Shown here in pieces: positions 1 to 9,800 of a stretch of 29,967 nucleotides of DNA. The stretch is from Sphacelaria rigidula (taxonomy: Eukaryota > Phaeophyceae > Sphacelariales). The stretch is from positions 1-29,967 of the forward strand of contig CAXNAA020000071.1 in the NCBI GenBank assembly GCA_964200075.2. The letters are read 5' to 3'. Under the pieces are notes generated by a model. That model worked only from the letters and a program-made list of their open reading frames with translations, did not search any database and had not been told where the DNA came from. The position numbers were made by a program, and so were the translations under genes. Each line of letters begins with the position of its first letter. Position 1 is the stretch's first letter.

Positions 1-2038
1 GGGCCACCAAATCCCCCCCCCCCCCCTATCGTAGGATGACTCGGATATAAAGAGTGAGGCTCGAAAAATGAAAAAAAAAAATGAGACGTTCGGTGAGGAT
101 CGCCTGCTGGTAAACGACTCTGAATAATAATTTATTTTGTGCGGGACATGAGCCATTTCGTCTTTTGTCTTTCTTCCTTCTTTTTTTCTTTTGTCGTTGA
201 GATCTGTCGGTATCTGTCGTCTGTTGACTGCGTTGCCAACACAGAATGTTGTCTTGTTAGCTGTTGATACTGATTGGCGCTTCATGATTGTTGTCGATAG
301 GATGAGTGAGCATCGTTTTCTTTTATTGAGAGAAAGAGTTGCATGCCTGTTCAGAGGAGAACGATTACCTAGGTGCATGTCGTTTTATTACCGTTCATGT
401 CTAAGAAATGAAGAAAAAGAAGAAAGGAGAAGAAAAAAAATGGACTGAGTTATATGTCTCGCATAAAAAACAACTTCATTAGTTCCGATTAGTCTCGCAA
501 GCAATCAATGTATCACTGTTTGGACAATATTGTGCGCGGGAGAATACGCGTTGCCCTGGATGTGAGTCTTGTCGATCGTCGTGTCCGTTACGCTACGTCG
601 TATGAGCGTAAAAGGGAAGGACACACGGTACATGAGGGAATAGAAAAATTTTACGGCGTGGGTGTTGCTTGTGGATGAGCAGTACCGAATGCAGCGACTT
701 TTTTATGGGGTCTACGACAATGTTTCCGGTGGCAGCGGCGGCAGTTATGTTGTGCATTACATGTGAGGTGTGTTCCGACGTGTGGGTCAACATTTCATAC
801 TGATGAATTCCCCAAGTGTGCACTATGTGGATATCATGCGTAAATTATACACCAGGTCTGTAATGAGCTTCGTTTTATGTGAAAGTTGATCGTCGCCGCT
901 GCCCTGAAAAACATGTTCATTAACTCGCACAAAAAAAAGCGCGCATCTGTTGTGTTCAGTCCGACCCAGCAACCAGTTAATTTGCATTTACCTGGGTAGT
1001 GTTCTAGTTTTCAAGCCCACGGCACAATGTCCCAAAATCTTCTGTGCACGGGCAGTTATCATCATGCTGCCCTGTAATTTTGCGTTGAGTCTGTAGTTGT
1101 ACCACTCACAGTTTGTCTTCTCATTCGTGTGAGTGCTCAGATTTGTGGTTACTACTTACCAGCCTCCTGTGCAGATACCAATTTGGTGATCCTCAGGACG
1201 GTGTGATCGCTACGGGTACATGTCTTGTACTACAATCCGTACTGTACGGACCATCTGTATTCAGTAGTACAGAGGTGTACGGGAAATAGATACGGGTAAC
1301 GCGGTGCCGGTACCGGTGGGACAGGATGGGGTGTTGATCCCACCGCCGCTGGTCAAGGCTAGCTGCTTGCCTTCGTTTGCTCGGGTGATGTGCTATGCGA
1401 CTACGTCCAAATCATGTGGGATAACTGGTGTATGTCTACCATTCAAGGAAGCCAACAGCCAACAAAAAAGCAATCGTGTTATTCCTCCAACAAACGCAAA
1501 CCTGCGGACCCTGTAGAGCAGTTTACCAAGACGTTGATAAGCAAAATCTGGCACTGGGCCCACACATTGTGCTGCTGTGAGGCAGATAGCTGCTACCACC
1601 AATCACCGAGGATACAGCAGCTCCGTGCTGGGTCAATCTTTTTGCCTTAACCTGCATACACCTGCCTTGCGTGTCTTCTGCGGTACTATAGTTACTGCAG
1701 ACCGAACAGACAGCTGCACTCTCGTCACCTGGTTGTTTGAAACCTGTTTCTGCAGCATTTTGACCCCACCCCGATTCTGTGCGGACGGAAACAGAGCATG
1801 CAGCAATACAACTGCTCACGCACTCTTCAGTGCACATCGCACCGAGGTCGCCGTAGAGAGCTTAAATGCACTACAGCACGGCAACAACTACCGCATTGAG
1901 ATGACGGGGTCGGGAAGCGCCTTGCTTGATCACTCAATACGCAACAGCCAACACCCGCTGCAGTTTTGAACATTCGAACAGATAGTAAACAGCACTGCGT
2001 GCCTTGCAATATTTCTCATAGAGACGAACGTCGTTCAT
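1..2038. other. No supported gene
   Basis: Apart from the poly-C run and A- or T-rich tracts near 60-80 and 170-195, I see only short overlapping frames without family character, splice structure or shared repeats. Confidence 0.6.
13..26 (+). repeat. Poly-C run (14 bases)
   Basis: Fourteen consecutive C near the left edge. Simple sequence; length may be unreliable if it comes from assembled reads. Confidence 0.8.
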
Positions 2039-2293
2039 CACAAGCAATGACTGATGTGCTCGGGTCATTTACTTCTCCACAATGAGCAATGACTCGAGTA
2101 CTCGCCCGACTAGTTTTTTCCACCACGAGTAATGAGTCGAGTGTTCGCCCTATTGATTTTTCCACAACCAGCTATGACTCGGGTGCTCGCCCTACTATTT
2201 TTCCCCACGCCGAGCACATGACTCGAGTGCTTGCCCTATAAATGTTTTTCACAACGAGTGATGACTCGAGTACTCGCCCTAGTAACTTCTACC
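2039..2293 (+). repeat. Minisatellite, about six units of ~42 bp
   Basis: Units start near 2039, 2078, 2121, 2163, 2205 and 2250. Each has the pattern CCACAACGAG, ATGACTCGAG and T(A/G)CTCGCCCTA followed by a T-rich spacer. Unit lengths are 39-45 bases with substitutions. No frame is kept through the array, so it looks non-coding. Confidence 0.88.
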
Positions 2294-2355
2294 GCAAACG
2301 AGCAGCCCACCGAATGCGACTGCCACGAGTCATGCTCGTGTTCTTCAGACGTGTG

Positions 2356-2389
2356 AAAAACTCCATCCTCAATTTCCATGACCAGCTGT
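2356..2389 (+). repeat. Short fragment related to the foldback repeat
   Basis: CTCCATCCTCAATTTCCATG is nearly the same as CTCCATCCTCAATTTCGATG in the right arm of the foldback (14106-14125), with similar flanking bases (about 29 of 34 matching by eye). It suggests the foldback unit is dispersed. Confidence 0.5.
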
Positions 2390-2599
2390 TATTTTACGGA
2401 CAACAACACCTTTGTAGCACTCTGTATTGCAACCGCTGCAGCCAAGCAAGCTCGAAGCTCTGCAGGTGATCATTGTGGGCACTGCGGTGTGATACAGCGG
2501 TACAGAGGTATGCACTACCGCAGGGAGGGGCGTACCAGCAAACATATTGTCAAACTGATCGCTCAACCAGCGAGTACCTTCTTGTGCGCCGACAGTGGT

Positions 2600-3495
2600 C
2601 ATCTTCAGACCATGTACACTGCATTGCTTTAATTATTTTACAATCCCTGTAGTACTGTACTGTACACAAATACGTACTGAATATTGTACTGTATTCCCTT
2701 GTGAAGGGGAAGGGGGGGTTGAGAGGGGGGGCATCCTTATGTCTAGGGGCTGATGGGTCTGGGACCAGTTTCTTATTTCCCAAGGCTGCAGTATCGATGA
2801 CAGGCTTCTTCTCCGCCGAGCCTCTTGCATCTTTGAATTTCTTATCCTCCTTTTCACTCCGATCTCAGCGAAATTTCCTAGTATCAATTTCTAAAAGTCT
2901 GAAAATGCCGAGGCTCGATTTCTCGAGTGGTTATTTTTCAAGTGATGTCGCCACCTGCAGTCCATCTACGTGATGGGGGTCAAGTATTCGCAAGATTGGG
3001 TCACTACCGCGAAGGTCGCGGGCAATTGGCATCTGGGGGATAGGAAAGTGATGGAGGAGTTCGAGGAGGCGTGGCGACGTAAACGTTCATGTCCGAATAC
3101 TGTGCATCCCAAATAGCATTTCCTCGGTATGTTTGTACTTCCTGATATAATCTATATTTATGCTTCTCCCACGGAATTTTGCCACGTCAAGTCATGTTGC
3201 ATGGGCTGTTATATTTCCTTGCCCAATGCTTCCTTACTTGTTTTCATTCTTTAGCTCTATGTACATCATCTTTCGTTCGCCGTCGCTTTCAGTATCTTCA
3301 TCGGGACAAGTGATTCGTTTCATTATTCTTTCCCTCCCATTTGCCTTTGTTTTGGTTCATTTCGCTGTCTTTGAGTCTACCCCGATTCTTTTACGTTTTT
3401 CTGTTTTCTTTCAAGTTATCGTCAGCGACTCGTCAGCGAATGTTTTCGGTTCGTCCACCTCGGGTGCGTCCATCTCGTGGATAATGACATGTTGA
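2600..3495 (-). pseudogene. Decayed coding-like stretch, highly charged, unidentified
   Basis: On the minus strand, short open stretches in changing frames have protein-like composition: IIHEMDAPEVDEPKTFADE near 3480-3420, CPDEDTESDGERKMMYIELK near 3310-3250, and SAEKKPVIDTAALGNKKLV near 2820-2765. Stops and frame changes between them argue for a broken gene, for example from a mobile element. On the other strand a 47-codon frame at 2972-3116 (MEEFEEAWRRKR motif) overlaps. No family was recognised. Confidence 0.3.
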
Positions 3496-5967
3496 CAACG
3501 GCTACGTCCCTGGGGGATCAGTAAACGCGTCGCAATCAGTCAAATCTATCAGGTGGTCACAATCAAGTGTGAGCCCCTTTGATGTGTCTCTTCTACGTGT
3601 CAAGTGCACATACATGTCTGCATCCTGTTTCAGCAGCAAATTGTCGTACATCTGAAGAACGTGTGTCTATTCGTGCAAAGGGCACACGTGATATGTATTG
3701 AACATGCGTCCCTTATGATATAAGGCAGGATTGCCTCAAATCCCTCTCTTCTATCAGCCTTTGATCGAGGCCTACCAACGAACTAAACTTATTCTCGCGA
3801 GAATGAAGGATGCCGGAAGGTTAGTCATTCACTCGTTTGTAACCCGGTGATGCCATAGAGAACGGTATTTCGAAAAATAGCGCCTATCTCCCGCCAGTTA
3901 GCGTGCTTCAAAGAATACTCTGATCATAAGAAGAAACGCCGGGCGAAGGCCGTGTGTGAAGGTACGCTTAAAACGAGGCCTCAACTGTCCCGTTCGATAC
4001 CAGTCCTCGCGAAAACACAATATGCAAATTTGCTCATATCAGTTACTACCCAGCCCAGCGTTTCACGCGGTTCAGAGTGGACACACATTTGGACTCTCAC
4101 TGAAGAGATCAGCAATGTACAACACATCATCATACCAGTGGTCGAAGAACGCGAGCGACATATATACACATATCGCAAATAAAAATCACCAAGCTGCGCA
4201 CACTGTACGTCGAAACACCGCGGCCTCCCTCATCAGAAGAAACATATACAGCTCTCTAGCACACCACCTCCCCCCTAACCCTCTTCGGAATCCCTCATCC
4301 CCCCGCCTCTCCAGGGTAGTCGCCAGATTCCTCAAAGGAGCGAAGTCTGGACATCATCATGCTACAGGGAAAGTTGCTCGACCTCCAAGTCCCCGCGCCC
4401 CCGCCCCGGCGGAATATCCGTAGGTCGAGACGAGCATTTGCAGCGCAGAAGAAAAACGTCAAGAGGAAGAAAAAGGCTCCGGTCGATAGAGATGGCATGA
4501 CGAGCATCAAAACGAAACCGCTTCTGCCTCCTACCCGCGTAGACGGCCAGTCGGAGGAGTATGGAAAAAACGAGTCTAGCAACGCACAAGGACAACTCAA
4601 ATAGAGAAAAAGGGCTTTGATGAAACGACGCCTACCCTCTCCCGTCTCAGACTTCTCCTACAAAGCTGCGTTCCCTTTCTGAAACAGCATGACAGACACC
4701 ACAATCACCGAACAAAGCGTCCCAAGAAAGAGTCTCATAGGCCTGTGAACTCGAAGTATTCCAAGCAAGCTTCGGTCCTTGCGACTTCGGCACATTGCAA
4801 CCCCGGAAAACAACACACCAAACAACGAAGGCCGATAGCTACTATATACCTCAAGTGTTTGATGCTACCACAAAGATGACACCCGGGGATCCCATTATAT
4901 ACTGCAGGGGTCTAGCGACTGCGTACGGCACTTGGGGATTTCTACGTGTACATGGATGGAGCGATCTGGAATCTTTTTTCACACCATGCCCAACAGTGGA
5001 GAGCGACCATGTCGTGGGTATACAAAATTCGACTTCACGGTCGACGAGGGAAAGGGACTGCTGAACCCCTTTCGCGATAGAAATAAAAAGGCATCGCACA
5101 AGGAAGGTGGGGTATTAAAATTAAAAACAAATAAAATAAAGAAAAAAGCTCCTGTGTTGACCTTCCTCCTGTGTGACCCCGGCTGATGCACCCACATATC
5201 CCGAAAGGTGTAGACGGGTGCCCAGAATAGATGGGACGAAAACACAACACACAACAACACATGGATCGTCCACAGAAGCCGCGCTGACAAGCTGGCCGTT
5301 AACACGAATCTTACTATACTGATCAGCACGATGTCCTTGTTCATGTGCTACGCGAAGCGGTGCGATACAGCGAGCTGGACACGCACATAGACACTACGTA
5401 CACCTCAAAACAGATCTGTCTATTTTACCACTACTAGGTGTAGATATGGCACCCCCCGCTCCCCCGCAACTTCTCTACTCTACAGGTAAAAAAACGACGC
5501 CTTGTTGCGCACAAATCAGTACAAGCCCAACTACTAACGACCACACTCAAAGCCGCTACTACCTTGAGACATGAAACGTCCATAAAAATACCATAATACT
5601 CTTACGATACAGCCACGGAAATAACGATGACGTGAACGTTTGACCGATGAAGAGTCGCACAAATCTTAGTCACCCTTGGGCATCGTACTCGAGTGTTGTA
5701 CTTTACCGGTGACTCAAATCTATCGAAATAAACAGTTCAGTGTAGGATGCACCCCCGCCGTTATTGTTGTTGTTGTTGCTGCTGCTGCTGCTGCCTCTCC
5801 CCCACACAACTCAGACTGTCAGTTTATCCGTTGCCTCCCCTCGAGGAGCTTGAATGCGCTCAATGCACACCTGAAACCGCCGTTCCGTACACGACAGGCC
5901 AATTGGCACAGCAGACGCACAGGCGGGGGCCATCAGTTGCTGAACGAGTAATGTCCCGGGCGTGATG
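3496..5967. other. No supported gene
   Basis: Only short frames. An 81-codon plus-strand frame at 4359-4604 is rich in Lys and Arg (FAAQKKNVKRKKKAPVDRDG) and might be an exon tip, but nothing around it supports a gene. The trinucleotide repeat at 5761-5793 is in this stretch. Confidence 0.55.
5761..5793 (+). repeat. Trinucleotide repeat (TTG)n(CTG)n
   Basis: A run of GTT units passes directly into GCT units over about 33 bases. It would read as poly-Cys, poly-Val/Ala or poly-Leu depending on frame, but lies in no supported gene. Confidence 0.85.
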
Positions 5968-6166
5968 TATTGCGTGGAAGGACCGCGTGCCTGTTGCACG
6001 GCATCGGAGTTTGAACACACCAGGATCGGCGTGTTTCAAGACCGCTCGGACCAGCCTCTGCAGGAACCTCGCCCCTGACCGTGACCCTGACCCTAATCCT
6101 AACCTTAACCCTAACCATAGGTGTGTTTAAATCCGATGCGGCCCAAAAAGCATGCGGTCCTCCTAC
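5968..6166 (+). mobile_element. Family-B TIR element copy 1 carrying telomere-like repeats (~199 bp)
   Basis: Inverted ends of about 45 bases: the left contains GGACCGCGTGC, GGCATCGGAGTTTGAACACA; the right, read in reverse, contains GGACCGCATGC, GCATCGGATTTAAACACA. The core holds GTTTCAAGACCGCTCGGACC and a decayed array of CCCTGA/CCCTAA units (about 6070-6118). No open frame. It lies downstream of the RNF213-like gene. Confidence 0.88.
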
Positions 6167-6700
6167 TGATCACACTGAGATATGCGGAGATTCAAGACGT
6201 TGTTTGATGATTGGCAATTATTCATACCGCTCTACTCTATTTTGCTCTACTGGGACGAAGCTAACTAATTGTACGTAGGCGTGCCTGCAGTATGTACTAC
6301 AGTAGTACCAGCCCGACAGAGGCTGAGCATTTGTACAGGCACCTATAGATTACTCCCTAGGTTCCCGTTGGAGCTACTGAGATAGGGTTTCAGTAGGACT
6401 ATAATACTAGATGCCTACCCGCACATTTCCTGGCAATTCAGCTTCGGTGGTTTCAGGCAGAGAATTACCTCCGTTACTCCCAGACTAGGAGCCGTCACGC
6501 GTGTGGGCAACCCATATATTCAAGATATCCCCGGATCGGTGATGTTGTGCAGCCGTGGAGCTGTTTATCATACGTGTATTTCAGAAATTGCACAAAGGAG
6601 TCAATACAGATTGATCTACTCGCCACAGTGCATCATTAGTGATATATGGGAGAAAGAGAAACGAGAGAACACGTTTTGGGTGCGGGAATACATCGTGCAC
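6167..6700. other. No supported gene; expected site of the RNF213-like 3' end
   Basis: If exon 25 is real, the terminal exon and polyadenylation site should be near here. I find no convincing acceptor in phase or clear AATAAA signal on the minus strand. Confidence 0.4.
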
Positions 6701-6846
6701 CTCATCTGAATGTCCTTTGGCCAGTGCTTTTTAAACCACTGAATATCGTGGAGGTACTCGTTCCCTGCTTCCAGCCATCCCAAGAAGTCCTTCAATGGTT
6801 CGTCCGCAGCGATCGACTCTTCGACCAGGTACTCACGGACGCAGTT
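6701..6846 (-). CDS. RNF213-like: Possible RNF213-like exon 25 (last visible C-terminal piece)
   Basis: Entered in phase 0 after ATTCCTGCACACAG. NCVREYLVEES and HWPKDIQM resemble the tail of RNF213, where a helix of type SLRDTLVSYM is followed by FPEEILL. The exit at GTGCACGA leaves 2 bases. I could not find the terminal exon that should follow. If the 7338 stop is the true end, this is a separate coding-like fragment. Confidence 0.45.
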
Positions 6847-9800
6847 CTGTGTGCAGGAATCATGATATCGGCGGAAAATGACCGGCCGATAGTAAAGAAA
6901 TGGACGAGTTATGTATTGACATGTCCCGTAGAAATATGGACAGCACCATACTCTCTCATTTTTTGGAAAGACACGCGTATTCGCGGCGCGGTCATTCAAT
7001 TGAGTCGAAACGTAGGGCAACATTGTACACAAAATACGTTTGTGCCTGTATTGTAAGTTTTGTTCCTCTCATCATTCGAACGTCATCTACTTCACCTCCA
7101 CGGTATATTTCCTCGTCAGGCCGCGCTTGTTTTGAACGATAACATCCTCGCCACTACCGTCGACGACGCAGATTGTTTTGCGAACAAGCAACCAATAACA
7201 CCAAACCCACGGGTGAACTGGTAGCCGTCCCTCGCAGGGAAAAAGGCCTTCTTCTTTCCAACGGCAAGAGCGTTGAAGACGAAACATGTGCATAACGTAT
7301 TCCTTCACAGGGAAGGAGCGTTTTTCATACTCTCATGTCAATATTTTCGACGTTTTTTCCTGTGTAGCACCTTGAACAGCGGTACAAGAACAGCCAGATC
7401 CATGCTCTCGGACGCATCCAACAGAACCCGCGCCTGGTCCGCGGGCAACTCCTCCCTAAAGCGAGGGCATACTGCTGATGCCCACTCACGATCCGTCAGT
7501 GCTAGCGCCAGCTCCCACAACTCTACCATATGCTTGAGCCGAACGTGACGCGCCACGGCGGCTGGCAACACTTCTCGCTGCCCTCCGGTACCCACCTTGG
7601 CGTTCGCCTGCTGCGCCGTTTGACGGTGGCGATGGGAAAAATCAGAGTACAGTACAAACATGCATATCACATGTCGAATGTTGATGTAGGCTACACTTTG
7701 AGAAACAACAGCAAAGATCCCTTCAGTTGTTGTACTTGTTGAGTGGGTTGCACCAAAATGTTACAATGAGGCTCACGCGAGGCGGGGGTATCAACATCAA
7801 AGCGTCTATCTAGGACAGAGCATCGTTGTACGTATCATATCGCAACAAGGGCCACCATGATCAAGCGATAATACCAGGGGCGACAGGCTATATCATACCC
7901 GGGTGCACAAGAACAATCACCGTGATGCCCATGGATGGGACCGCCCCGCCCCCTATAACTGACCAACTCGCCTGTCCAGTATTGTCATTGAGCTTTCCTG
8001 GTCGCCAACTGCCAGTCGTACTGCTATCCATGCGAAGCACGTCGCGAAGGAAGTCGGCGAGGGTCATATTGGCTATTTCAGCCGGCAGGGCTGAGACAAA
8101 GCTACCGCCCACTGAGGCGAGAATACTTATGGCCGGGTCGATCGTGTCCAGAAGCGCTTGCGCAATTGCCGGCGTGGGAAGATCCCTGTGCAATTTGTTT
8201 CGAGTAAGGTGCGTGTTTTATCATGTCGACTGGCGTTCATGGTCGCAACATCGAGTTTTCAGCAAGTGGTTTATGACGCTTTTGATGAGATGGTCGCAGC
8301 TGGATGATGGCGTACGGAGCGGGCAACGGAGTGGACTGTGGGAGGGAGGCAGATAGTAATGGTATGTACGGGCACTGCGTTAACGGGTACAGTACGTCGT
8401 CATTTTTTGCCGATGTAGTGTATGGCAGGAATCGTCAGTTGTAATTACGTGGCATAAAACGATCGTCGTCCCGTGTGGGCTGAGTACTACAGTAGGTGAC
8501 GCACAGAGTGGGTGGGGTTCGTGGGCCTCCAGACGCGCAACCGGCGAGCGTCAATGAAAGCGTAGCGTAATTGGAAGCGTACACACTTCGACCAGAAACA
8601 ACTTTCTTGTTAGAGAACACAAGAAGTAGAGTAATTCTATGGTAGAGATGTACTTTTTTTCTTCAGGTATTCCCCGAGGCTGCACACTAAGGCCCAGATG
8701 CTTGTCACCGAGAGGCTCCTGAAGTGCAGAACCTCACAATGAATTCTGCACCCCTACCGTAGAACCACTCAGTATGTTCAATCTGACGTGAATGTTCGCA
8801 CGTTGTGATCGCGTCCTTGTCAGCGCGGGATAAACGCTGCTGCTTAATCTTGCCCCCCAGTCTGCCAAGAAGCGTGTCCCCTCTGGTTCCCGCCTCCCTG
8901 TATCTGAACGACAGCTCGTCTACGTCGGTGCGTATTACGGGGACTCCGGTCATCGTCGCCTGCTAATTGAAAGCCAAGTAGGGGCGCACAGCCAACGGGT
9001 GAGCTCTAAGCGTAATTGACAATCCTCAGGGGAAGCAACGACGAAAATGATATTACGGGCAGCATTATGAAGTATTACGTGCGTGCGCTTACTTACCTTC
9101 AAACACACCGTCGTGAGTTCTTCTTAGCAATGCTACAGTAGGGGTGCACGTTTTGCGCAAAATCTTGTCTGGTTCAGGGGCCCCTAACGATTCTAGATTC
9201 AAAAGAGTATGGCACAAGGCACCCCGCCTGCAAATTCATTCGGGGTACCCCTGGCACATTCAAATAGTAATCCTTGCGTACTCTCACATACTTAATACGT
9301 CGTGTTTTGGACGAGATGAAGGGCTCCTGACAACTGTACCCTCAGAAAATATTTGTGCACCCCTACCGTAGCATCACTCTTCTACCACCGCAATGTTTAA
9401 CCGCTTCTACGCCTTTGCCCATAATGCTTACAGAACAAATTAATACCAACAGCTTTAGGCACGGGCATATTTCAGTGCAGCAGAAAATAGATTCCTTGTT
9501 CTACACGTACCCGTGGTCGTGGGATGAGAACGTCATTCATTGTCTTGAATATGACGATGTTTTCCCTTGTTCGGCACGTAGTCCCCCGTCACCAATGATC
9601 TTAATGTAGGTACAACCGCCATGAGTGCTGCTCCGGAGGCATAGCACAACTCACCTGCGCCAGGCTCTCTTCAGCCTTTTCGAAGTCGTAGGATCGCCGC
9701 ACGCTCAGAGGCCCACAACACTACACAAGTAAGTACGTGATGAGTGGGGGAAACGCGTCACAACGAGTGAACCTGCGTTAGTGCACGTCCAGCACTAGTC

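Noticed and set aside
6646-7056. Plus-strand 136-codon frame
   Set aside because: No motif or splice context; it lies opposite the minus-strand segment that resembles the RNF213 tail.
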